Shown: in pieces, positions 42,271 through 53,331 of the stretch
How positions within the stretch are numbered: position 1 is the stretch's first letter
Layout of the letters: each line of letters begins with the position of its first letter
NCBI GenBank assembly: GCA_019925105.1
Contig: JAHGAU010000034.1
Span: 124,001-188,000, forward strand
Source of the DNA: Niebla homalea
Lineage: Eukaryota; Ascomycota; Lecanoromycetes; Lecanorales; Ramalinaceae
Direction: 5' to 3'
Length of the DNA stretch: 64,000 nt
Notes under the pieces: model-generated
The model's input: only the letters and a program-made list of their open reading frames with translations
The model's database searches: none
What the model was told of the DNA's origin: nothing
Made by a program: the position numbers and the translations under genes

Positions 42271-45007
42271 GTGAGGTGCAAGGCCGCCGTACCAGGCAAG
42301 ACAAATGGGGCACTCCCCATGATCATGCATCTCTGACCAATAGATCTATATTGACGTCTTCGAATTGCCCGCCATGTAAGATGTGTGCGCTGGTGTAATG
42401 CTTCGACTGAGTTTCAGCGCTTTCATATGAGTCCTCTGTCCCAAGAGAATGTCGTCACGACTCTTCCCATCACATCGGCAGTGCTAGAGCGAGGAAATCG
42501 GTTTCATGTCTATTATGTCAGTGAGTTGGTGGAAGAGAGCTCGCAGTATAAAGTGAGTAGTCTTACATCGGCCATCGCTCCAGTTCTTGCAAACGCTCCA
42601 CCTCCACGACCGTGGTTGTCGAAAATCTCAAGATGTCTTCCGGTCACAGCTATGCATTCCAGAGCCTTCGGATTCCGCCCATGCGCGTTGACCGTACCCC
42701 GCGAGGAAACCAGACATCGAAGTCATCAGCTCAACTGAAGACTGAAAACAGATGCATAGGATGTTGATTCAAAATCATGACTGCGATCTATCGTCATCCT
42801 AGAGCGACCATCTGCTGCCAATATTATGCAGGTAGTACATCAACAGCATCCAGGCCTTTCTCGCAAGGTCAGTCACCGGGAGCATGCAGACATAGCTGCG
42901 ATTACTCTTCAAGTCAAGTACGAGGTCAAAGTCTGCCATGTAGAGCTGGTTCATTCATCGAACTCCAAAATCAATTCTCGATGTCTACTGAAGAGAAGGT
43001 CGGACAGCCGGGCCTCTGATCATACCAGTACACTCATTCGAACCTGAATCATCTCTTTTTGACTATTACTGATGGGCTCAACCGAGCACTCAATCATCTT
43101 ACCACCGCACAGGCTCACATCACCTCTCCACCAGACTCGATGGGGGCAGAGGGAACCATGACTTCGGAATTCAAGCCCACTTAGACCATTTGTTGGATCC
43201 CATATCCGTATCGATAATGCGCCAAATGAGCCGACCACCCCACGGCTACTTGACGGAACCCACCACATTTGCATTGGCTAGGGAGTCCAAATTCCAAAGC
43301 CTGCAGCCCCCTCCACAGGCCCTCTCAATGCCTCACACAATCACCCATGGAGGCCACATCCAACGAAAACATCTCAACACATTCCATTGACTTCCAGCAA
43401 TAAACGCATCACCCTCCAAAACTCCTCTCTTCGCCTGCGACATCCATTCGCCATACCAACGATTCTGCGTCTCCGCCAACGTTCAATGCAAGGACAACGG
43501 TGTCGTGGGCCATGCGCGAGGGAGGCTGCTGCGAAGGCTTGCATAGGTATGTCTCTGATCTTGAACTGGAAGAATTAGGGGACTGCAATCGGATAGGCCC
43601 GGACTGTTCCAAGAAAGATACGCTGGATGAAATAGAAGACTTTTTGGTGGGCAAAGTGTAGTGACTGTAAAGCAACGCTTCTAAAATACTCAAAGCATTA
43701 AAAGAATGTGACGTCAACACGGCGCCACACGTTGTATGACTTAGGAATCGATTGATGAACCTGGGAGAGACGCCTCGGAGTTCCACTCCCCAAGCGGCGC
43801 ATAGTGGGAGAAAGTGAATGAAACAGCTTTTGTGTGGAAGTTTTCCATGGTGCGTTTTATGTACCGAGTTCTGAGCTTCGTAGAAGGTCTATCGGAATCT
43901 TTTAACGGTTACGCTTTGCCTTTCGAGCCAGGTGAAGCTGTTGCAAAGGCTGCTGCTTTCGTGGACAGCACCGAGCGCCACCCCCTGAGCCGTTGCTGCG
44001 CAAGGAAGGACTAGCTCAGGGGAGAATTGTCTTGACAGTCCGTCCTTGTCGACGAACTCCGATAACAACCTGGAAGTAAATGTCCAGAATCACTGGGAAA
44101 GACCTGAAACCCTCAAAACATCGGCACGCGCGCCGGCTCCAGTCTTCTTATATCTCTTCCCAAGCATACTTGCGCCTGTTTCACAAGGTGGAAAGGAATA
44201 GACAGGCTAGGAATTGCACTGATCCTAGCGATGAAGTGGCTCTGCGCGTGAGTTGTTCTCTTTACTCACTGCAAATCAACCAGCATCGGTGAGACACTTG
44301 GTTTGTGAATCAGCGTATCTCGATTGAGGAATATTACTGCTGGGCAAAGCAGTCCGATTAATTGTAATAATTTGAGCATTGCCAAGAGGGTCTCATGACA
44401 CGTGTACATATGAGCACCGCGTGGTACATCTGGTACCAGCCCGGGTATATCATGCAGACTGATCCTGCCTTCATGCACTTAGATAGTCCACTCAATCAAG
44501 GCATATATGCACCCACATTCCGTGTTACAACTTGACTCCATCGTCTTTCATGCGGCGACTGATGGGCTACTCGTATTCAAATGATCGAGTCACTGGGTCT
44601 TCAGCCTGGCTCTTTCTGAGACCCTCGAGCTTGATCCTCGCTGGCCGTGGTCATCGATGCGAAGCCGCACGGCAGAAGTTGACACGAGGTTCGAGATGCA
44701 CCTAGCATTGACGTGAGCCTAGTAGTGAAACCAGCCATCCCATAGCTATGAGAGGTCAATGCTTCGTCGCATTGGATTGGATGGAGGATGCTGAAGAGGG
44801 GGAAAACAGTAATGAGGCGCAATGCGGCCACCGTGCATAGAAAGGAGAGGGCTAGCCACATCGGGACTAACTCTCCAATCCCAGCGGTTATGCCTTCTCT
44901 TAGATTTCCCACATATAACGCGTTGATGCCTCCGCTGCCAGGGGATCACACCTCACTTGAAGCTCCAAGGTCTGCCTCGACAAGACGCGTCGTTCCATAT
45001 AACAAAC
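42271..45007. other. 2.7-kb stretch without a supported gene
   Basis: Overlapping short frames on both strands without a domain, signal peptide or conserved splice pattern. No further copy of the six-cysteine family was found here by eye. Confidence 0.35.
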
Positions 45008-45701
45008 ATGCTTGCCCTGACGCCTTGCTGGATTGCGCTCCTTGGGGCAATTGTACCCTGCCTCGCCACGTTCCTCCCAACGGATGACGAAACTCTTCTC
45101 AGCATGCTCAACGGCGCACCGATGATCCCCTCCAAACGAGTGCCAGGGGACTCACCTGCGTTCTACGTTGGGGACCCCAGCAATGACATATTAGTTATCC
45201 ATTCTCTCAATCTGATGCCAAACCCTCCTATCAAGTAAGTCCCTGTCACTTTCCAGAAGCCCCAAGGTGGCGAGAGATGAATTCGAGGTAGATCGCGACT
45301 AATCAATCCTACCGATTCTTTCCAATCGTAGGGAATTTACAGTCCTCCTCACGGGTCATCTGACCGCTGACATCGGTGCGGGCGCCTTTTATAAGCTCAC
45401 CGCATTCTTGAACGGAACCGTGGGGCCGAGCGGTGAGAATGATCTCTTCGACGAGGAGGACAATTTGGAGATGTGGCAGTGTGGAGAGCTTGTGCGCGAC
45501 CGACTGATGCGAGGTCCCGTGGTCATGTCCTTCAGCGCAGGTATCATGCCTCCCTGGATGGACAAGGGGTACTATAAGGTTCAGACGGGGATGTGGGCGG
45601 GTGCTGGGAAGCGGATGACTGGTTTCGAGGGTACGGTGTGGGTTCAAGGCGAGAATGAGGGAAGTGGCTGGGATGAATTGAGTGCGTACAAGGAGTTGTG
45701 A
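45008..45701 (+). CDS. ML-domain (NPC2-like) lipid-binding protein, two exons, 198 aa
   Basis: Exon 1 (45008-45234) and exon 2 (45332-45701) are joined across a 97-bp intron (GTAAGT ... CGTAG, phase 2). The start MLALTPCWIALLGAIVPCLA is a signal peptide. The ML domain is recognised by VPGDSPAFYVGDPSNDILVI followed by LNLMPNPPIK across the intron, then FTVLLTGHLTADIGAGAFYK. Relatives are small secreted or vacuolar proteins that bind and transfer sterols or phosphatidylglycerol/phosphatidylinositol. Oddly, the mature part retains only one cysteine (QCGEL), whereas NPC2-type proteins normally have three disulfides. The Cys expected before DPSNDIL is absent. So the fold is likely but the lipid function may have changed. 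Confidence 0.8.
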
Positions 45702-46549
45702 TTTGAACGAGCTCCTGTCATTGTTGTGCGCGCAAAGGTGACTGTGCGCAGTTGGAAGGTCGCTGCTTGTCTGTATGTTTCGGTGTGGTGGTCCGCTAAT
45801 AAGAAGCTGTTTGAGGCTCCTAGGGGGTCTTGCGCTGTAAGCACCCTTAAGAAGGTCCTTCGTACACGGCTGCCGTGATCCGTCCTCACCACTGCATTGC
45901 AACAACAGCATTCCGAGCCATCTGATGCTCATGAGCAATCGTACATTATTTTAATATATATATATGAATTGTGGAGAAGAAACCCCGTCCGGGAAAGTGA
46001 TAGCGCTGTGTTAGACCTCTTTGCTGGTTGAGTGGCTCGGAAAAAGACCCAGCAAGCCATGGTACTCTTTCGGGTAGTCAGGCTGCAGAGTGCTTTCGTT
46101 CGTATACATGCAATACATTCGTTCTCACAGGCCGGTTTCTGTCTACTGAACCATCGATCGATGTTGTCAGGGCACACTGGAAATGGCGGGCTATGGATCG
46201 TGACAAGCGATAGCAAACTTGCCACGGCTCTTGGCCTTCGCGCGACCGTGCGCGTGGTGGAATAAGCCACAGAAGCTGTTCAGGTCCCTGTAGATTATGC
46301 ACACAATGTCACTCGGGGCTTCTCCCAAGGCAGATTGCCTCCACCCGGTGGGATCTGAAGGAATTTTGGGTCTTCAATGACAAACCTCCAGGAGCTCAGA
46401 AGAAGCTCAGGCGAGCGGGCCGCTCGAGCCGTGACGAGGTGCCCAATGTCTTACTTGGAGCCTGAGCCGTAAATCAGCGCTATGAGGCCATCCATGAACT
46501 TCTTGCAGACGGTCTTGAGCCCGCATGAAACGATCACGGAGACCTCATT
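45702..46549. other. intergenic
   Basis: The first part holds antisense frames to the ML gene's 3' flank. A TA run lies near 45954-45964. No gene recognised. Confidence 0.3.
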
Positions 46550-46948
46550 TCACGCTGGCGACGGACTGTCCTTGCTGGAGTCCCTCAACATCTGGGTGAT
46601 GGCCGAGTTGACAACATCCCAAGTCTCACCGTGCTCCCCTACCTTTTCGGTCGTCTCCCCTTCATTCTGGATGTCCGAGTCCTTCTGCCGAGAACCAGCC
46701 GCTCTGTAACTACTGATCAGCTGCGGCCAGACCTGCAAGCACATGTGCGATTTGCAGAAGTTGGAGATGGCGAAGTCGGTAGGCGATGCAATGTCCAGCA
46801 AGTTGCCGAGCAACATTCGAGCACTTGCTTGCGTGACAGCGTAGCCAAACGTGCATACGGTGCCACCGCGGACCTCAAAGACGTAGTCGAGCTTATAATC
46901 GGCGCCTTGAAAGCTCTTCGCGTTGGGGTCAACCTGAGGATTGGCCTA
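46550..46948 (-). CDS. unrecognised coding-like segment
   Basis: A stop-to-stop minus-strand frame encodes a protein-like sequence: VDPNAKSFQGADYKLDYVFE, VRGGTVCTFGYAVTQASARM, LLGNLLDIASPTDFAISNFC, ending in a hydrophilic tail before its stop at 46550. There is no initiator at its left edge. A CCTCAG acceptor lies just upstream, so it may be a 3' exon or a remnant. I do not recognise the family. Confidence 0.35.
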
Positions 46949-47163
46949 ACTAACGAGTAGAAGGAGGTCCCACTGATCTCCATAAACGCTGATGCTCGGG
47001 GTTGTATCGGTCAGTTGATTGGCGGGAGACTAGCCCTCATTTAGATTGCAGGAGCGGCTTGGGCGAAGTGGTTCAGCTGAGACTTCAACGAGACGTCCTA
47101 ATCAACATCATCTTCGACAATGATAGCAATGGAGTAACCATGCTCGATCAAGCTGCACTTGAA

Positions 47164-47427
47164 TCAAGGACAGGTATGGCAGGAAAAGGAGGCACGAGGG
47201 GAATCAATGCACAGTTCAGTGGATAGCTTACCTGCGTAGGCTACGTTACAGTGCGAGTACCAATTGCCTAGCTCAGGTGGCGTGACGTCCTTATCGTACC
47301 CGTTGTGCGAATTACAGCTCTGCGGAAGAGTATCAGTACTTTGCAACTCGATGTGAAGACTCAGAGAAGCAGGGCGAACATTCGGGTAAGCCTTGGGACT
47401 TATTTCATTGCCTTTGACTGCACCCAT
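47164..47427 (-). CDS. unrecognised small frame, possibly 5' exon
   Basis: ATG 47427 opens a frame with three cysteines in its conserved-looking part: PQSCNSHNGYDKDVTPPELG and NWYSHCNVAYAG. A good donor (CAG/GTAAGC) follows immediately at about 47232, suggesting that coding continues in another exon. The downstream sequence offers acceptors near 47145-47155 but no join gives a long product. It could be the 5' part of a gene whose 3' part is 46550-46948, but this is speculation. Confidence 0.25.
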   Translation of the reverse strand: MGAVKGNEISPKAYPNVRPASLSLHIELQSTDTLPQSCNSHNGYDKDVTPPELGNWYSHCNVAYAGKLSTELCIDSPRASFSCHTCP

Positions 47428-47459
47428 CTAAGCGAGCTGGACGTCTTGCAAGGGTGTAG

Positions 47460-50400
47460 TTTAGCTACTAGTTAATTTGCCGGACATGCGGAATAGCCAC
47501 TTATCGGCTAAGCGGCTCTTCAGGGGCCGTGCGGGGGAGCTTAGAGATTTATATAAACCAGTTCACTTAAATCCTTAAATCCTTTATTTTATTTTTAAGG
47601 ATTTACTTGGATAACGGCTTTTATTAAAATTACTTTATATATATCCTTTTTATTAAAAACTTATTATTTTTTTATTAATTCCGTATTTAATAAATTATTT
47701 AATATATTTATTATTATATTTACCCGCTTTAACTTTATTATTACCATTTATTCTATCCGATCGGCCTTATATAATAAAGCTATCTTAAGACTTTTATTAT
47801 TAAAGGGATTAATTAAGGCGTTTTTCATAATTAAAAAGGTAACGGATCGTATTTTATATAATTAAGTTAAAAAGCTTATTAATAATAGATTTACGTTTAA
47901 ATTTACGTTGCGATCTCGTTTTTATTACGTTTATATTATAAGTTTATGGTTATTAATTAAGCTTATTATTTTTAATTTTAGTAATAATAATAATATTAAT
48001 ATATAAGAAATTAAGGTTTATTATATATAAAGGCCTTTTATTTAATAATTTAATTAATATAAGGTTTTACCTTTATAAGTTCTATAAACGGGGGGGTAAT
48101 TATATATATTAACCGGATAGACTTTATTTACTTAAATATTTTATTAATAATCTTAATTGTCTTTCTTTTAATATAAATAACCTTAAATTAAAATATAAAA
48201 TATAACGTTAAAATTGGAGGCTTTATAAAATTTATACTATAATAAATATAAGGTATCTTTTAAAAGTATTTTATTAAATATTTTTCTTTATGAATATTAT
48301 AATATTTATATTAAATTTTTTTTAATTAAAAAATTTTAATTTACCGTTATATAAAAAAGGGATTTAAATTATTTAACCCTTAAGAGGATTATAATAAAAT
48401 ATTATTTTTTCGGAATTAAGCCTTAAAATAAAGAAAACGCGTTTAAAAAAAAATATTAATTATTATTTATTAATATTAAGATTTATTCTATAATTCTTTA
48501 TTACTTTAACCCGGAAAAATAATTTAAAATATATAAAGCTTTTATAATATATTAAGCTTATTTTTTTAAATTATTATTTTTATATATTCTTAACTTTGTA
48601 ATTTAATATTATTATATTTTTATTAATTATATAATAGCTTATAATTAAAATAAATCAGAAAATTAAATAATTTATAATACGGATAAAACTTATAATATCT
48701 TAAAATTTTACTTTAATATAATAGCCTTCTTAACTTTATAATTATTTATTACGGCGATATTAAAATATAAAAATAAAAAGGATTAAATTTATTATAATTA
48801 AAATAAAAATAAATATATAACGTTTAATTTTAAGTATTAATTTAATTATATATACTATAATTATAAAGGTTCTTATAAAACTTAAAATTATACTTAATAA
48901 AATAATCTTAATACGTTATTATTTAAGTAGTCCCGTAATAAATAATTAATTAACTTTATAATTATCTTTTTATCCTTAATAAATATTAATAAAGGCTTAT
49001 TTTATTATATAATAAATATAAATAATAATTAAATAAATAAAGAAATCTTATTTAAAGTTAAAAAATAAAAATTTTAATTATATTATTATCCGGACCGCAA
49101 TTACCGTTTATTAATAAAATAATTAAGTTATTTTAAGATAAAATTAAGTTATTATAACCTTAATAAGTCTATAATTTATTTACTTTATCCGTTAATTAGA
49201 AAGGATCTTATTATATTAAATAATAATATTTATAAATAATTAATTAAGAACCGTTTTATTATTTATACGTACGTCCTTAATGGATTATATATATATTCTT
49301 TATTAATTTTAACTTTTAAGTATAACGATGCATAACGCCGTATTTACGACCTTTTATACCCCCGTAAGGAATCTATTAATAACGGAATCATCGTCCTTTA
49401 TAAGGCCCTTAAGTATATATTTATTAACGAAGCGATTAACGCGATAATTATATAGGGCCCGGGCTTTATACTTATTAAAAAAACCCTATTTAATATTTTC
49501 CGTTATATCCCTGTAATTATAAATAATTAATAATTATTTAAATTTACGTAAAATAATACTTATTATATTAAGTATTTCCTTTTTTTTAAATTAAAAACCG
49601 TACCGTTTTTATTTAATTTTAGAGTAAAAAGTTTATATTAAATATTTATTATTAAGCTTAATTTTAATATTATATTTTATTATTTAAATAATTCCCTTAA
49701 TATATTTTTATTAAGGATTAACCTTAAAATTTTTAATTAAGTTTTTAACCGTTTATATAATAAACTTAAGTTACTTATAAACCTTAAGAAAAACCTTATA
49801 AATATTATATTTAACTTTTTAAATATTAAAATAAATATTATAATAATAAAAATCTATTTACCGTAAAATAAGTTATAATGAATCATTTAAAATATTAAGG
49901 ATATTTTTAAGAGGTATTTAATTAAATATATTATATTTAAATCCTTAATAAGTTTATTAAATTTTATAATTAAAATAATATTATTAAAACGGCTTTTCCT
50001 TTATAAACTATATAATAAACTTATAAAGGTTAATTATTCATAAATTTATATAAATAATAAAATCCGTAAGGATTTCTTTTAATAATAAAGGTTATTAAAT
50101 AATTATAATAACCTATACTTAAGATGGCTCTTAATAACCCGGTTACGGTATTACCTTTATATTAATATATTATTTATTTATAATATAAGTGGTTATTTAC
50201 TTAAAGATATTAAGGACGTATTTACCCCGGAATTTACCTTTATTTATAAATTATTTCCTTGGTTAAAAAGGGCTTATATAAATATCCTTAAAATAATAAT
50301 TATATTTAAGGCTTTACGGTAATAATATACCGTATTAATAAAAAACTTAATAATAATTTATTTAAATAATATAAAGGTTATTTATAATATTAAGAACTTA

Positions 50401-52013
50401 ACCATATAAGGCTAGGTTATAAATACCGTTTATTAATTAACCCTTATTTTACTCCCGGATAATATTAAGTATATTACGGAGTAAATTTTTATTAAAAATA
50501 ATTAAATAATTAATTAAATTTTAAGATTTAAATAAAAGAAAATCGTTAATAATTTATTTTAATTTATATATTTACGTATATTATAATTATACCTGATTAT
50601 AAATATATTAAAAACGGGTAAAATATAAGTTAAATTAATTTATAAATGGCGTAATATTTACGTTTTAACCATATATTACATATAAGGTTATTATATAATA
50701 TAAAGAATAACTTTTATTTTAAATAATATATTATATATAGGGTTTACCCGGTTATTTTTATTTTACTTTTTATACTTATTAAATAATATATATACCTCGT
50801 TAATACTAAAAAGCTACCTTATAAAACCATTAAAAGTTATTTTATTACCGTTAAATCAGTATATATTGACCGGGGCGTTAGAAATTTCAGGGTTCTTTAA
50901 TATCCGGTATTTTAACGTCTTATATACGGGGTAAAAAGACTATAAAGTAAATATATATAAAGGAAACGGCTTTTTATTATTAATAATATTTTTATTAAGT
51001 TTATATATAATTTTAATATTATTATTAAATTTAATTTTATTATATAAACCGCTTTTTACTTTATTTATATAGGCTTTTTACAGATAAAGGAGTTTATTTA
51101 TAATAAAATTAATTTTAAATCGGACTTTAAGAAATACTATATAATTTAATTATATATAAAATTTAAGGATAATTATATAAAACTTTATATATTAACGTTA
51201 AAAATAAATATCTTCCGGGAAGGAATTACTTTTAAGATTATAATAACCTTTAATAAAACTTATTTTATATAGTTTTTAAAGGATTTATATTTTTAAGTAA
51301 CAACTTTATTATAAACTTCGTTTTTATTTTTTATTTTAAGATTATTTATATAAGACCTCGTTATTAATATATTATATAAGCGGCTTATATAATATAATAT
51401 TTATAATAATTATTCCGGTTATTCCTTTTATTAAAGTATAATTATAGACGTATAAAAAGTTAGGTTAAATATTAAGTTTATTAAAAAACTTAATAAATAA
51501 AACTTAAATATATATTAACTTTATATCGATTTAATTAATAATATTATTTTTATAATATTATAACGTTATTAACTTATTTAAGGTTAAATAAGTTAATTAA
51601 TACTTATTTAAGTCGTTTCTTTAAGACTTATATTTTAACTTTAAGGGTTTTTAACCTTAATTTTACCTTATAACCGGGCTATAGTAGGGGGTGCCTTAAT
51701 AATAAAATACCTTAAAACTTTGATAATGAAATCTTTATAATTTAGGTCTTAAAATAAACTAATTAAAATACTATAAATATTAAAAATATTACATATTTAT
51801 ATATATACGTAATAAAGATTAAATAAATTAAATTAAATGATTTAACTATTAATTAATTTACCGGATATATAAAATAATTATTTATTGGTTAAATAGCTTT
51901 TTAAAACCGTATAAAAAAGCTTAAAGATTTATATAAATTAATTTATTTAAATTTTTAAGTCTTTTATTTTATTTTTAAGAATTTATTTAAATAATAATTT
52001 TTATTAAAATTAC
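47460..52013. mobile_element. RIP-degraded LTR retroelement with about 174-bp terminal repeats
   Basis: A direct repeat flanks 4.4 kb of AT-rich sequence. The left copy is 47460-47633 and the right copy is 51841-52013 (offset about 4380). The left copy keeps GC-rich sequence (GCGGCTCTTCAGGGGCCGTG) where the right copy has C-to-T and G-to-A versions (ATAGCTTTTTAAAACCGTAT), which is the mark of RIP. Internal DNA is so mutated that no polyprotein can be read and the orientation is unknown. The exact LTR ends and target-site duplication are not clear. Confidence 0.65.
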
Positions 52014-52290
52014 CTATTTACTTATTTTTTTCATATATATAGCTTTGTATAAATAGCCTTAAATTCCCAGTTTATACGGGGGGGTTTTTAGCCCTAACTT
52101 TACCCCGTGGCCGGGCTATAGCGGGGGGTACCTTAACGGCGAGGTACCTTAAGACCTTAACGGCGAGGTACCTTAAGACCTTAACGGCGAGGTCCCTATA
52201 GCTTAGGTCCTGAGATAGGCTAATCAAAACATTATAAACACCAAAAACACCACGTATCCACATATACACGTAGCAGGGATCGAGCAAATT
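51650..52290. repeat. RIP'd and intact copies of one segment, with a 24-bp tandem repeat
   Basis: The segment at about 51650-51830 (CCGGGCTATAGTAGGGGGTG) recurs at about 52085-52290 in a less mutated form (CCGGGCTATAGCGGGGGGTA). In the intact copy CTTAACGGCGAGGTACCTTA plus AGAC is repeated nearly three times (about 52131-52194). Confidence 0.7.
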
Positions 52291-52693
52291 AGTATCGTAA
52301 ATGGCATTTGTTTTATTCTTGAAAGACTTGGATAGTTAACAGGCTTTAGTAGCGATACCCGTTCTATCAAAAAAGCCAACTCCATGGTGCCGAATTCCAT
52401 AACAGAGTCCGAGCAGCGGTAAAGCAGCGAAGAATCCATCGCTTGCCCAACAAAGGCGAAATCATATCCATGTAAGCAGCCGCCCGCGCGCTTCGAGCCG
52501 ATTCAGCGTAAAGTAATTCAAGCGATAAAATGCAGCAATTTACCATCAAGCCATAACACAGAATATTCAAGGAGATGCCAGATCATCGCGACACGCACAA
52601 GGCTCCAGGCCGCGCATAGAAATCTGGCAGGGCGCCTTGGGCGCCTATTGATAGAATGCATCTGTGGGTGTGGGGTGGGGTTAAGGGTGGGTA
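52291..52693. other. island of normal composition
   Basis: About 400 bp between RIP'd DNA and the foldback element. Short minus-strand frames exist but have no recognised domain. Confidence 0.35.
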
Positions 52694-52799
52694 CTCCCCC
52701 AACCGGTACGGTATGGGACGGGATTTAATTATGGTCTTCCCATACCGGCCGGTATAGTATAGAGGTCTACCCCGTTCCCGTACCGTACCTATCCCGGCG

Positions 52800-53330
52800 G
52801 TATGGGACCGGGAAATGCCAAGATACCGGTGGCGGATTAGATAAGGGGCTGAAAGGGTGAAAAGGGGTGCAGGTAAGGGTGCAGGTGGTGAGGGTGGTGA
52901 GGGTGGTGAGGGTGGTGAGGGTGGTGAGGGTATAAGTGGTGGTATAGGTGGTAGTGCAGGTAAGGGCTAAAAGGGGTAATCTAAGGGTAGATGAGCACAA
53001 AGACTGACACAGATATTTTTTTGGTGGTTTATCGATAACCGGATTAACTATATTCCGGTTATTGATAAATTTTTCTATGAATTTTTGTGTCAATCTTTGT
53101 GCTCATCCACCCTTAGATTACCCCTTTTAGCCCTTACCTGCACTACCACCTAGACCACCACTTACACCCTCACCACCCTCACCACCCTCACCTGCACCAC
53201 CACCTGCACCTTTACCTGCACCCCTTTTCACCCTTTTAGCCCCTTTTCACTCTTTCAGCCCCTTTTCACCCTTTCAGCCCCTTATCTAATCCGCCACCGG
53301 TTTCTTGGCATTTCCCGGTCCCGTACCGCC
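52800..53330. repeat. long inverted repeat (hairpin) with 9-bp minisatellite
   Basis: The arms face each other around about 53048. The left arm includes GGGACCGGGAAATGCCAAGA, AGATAAGGGGCTGAAAGGGT and AAGGGCTAAAAGGGGTAATC. The right arm has their complements in reverse order, ending in GGCATTTCCCGGTCCCGTAC. The inner ends are GATAACCGG and CCGGTTATTGATA. Inside the left arm GGTGAGGGT is repeated about five times (52886-52931), and CACCCTCAC copies lie on the right. Confidence 0.8.
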
Positions 53331-53331
53331 C

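Noticed and set aside
45309..45938. 209-codon minus-strand frame
   Set aside because: Antisense to exon 2 of the ML-domain gene and its 3' flank, with no recognised motif.
48000..51600. Readable polyprotein in the left RIP'd element
   Set aside because: I tried both strands by eye for reverse-transcriptase and integrase motifs but found none that stood above AT-rich noise.
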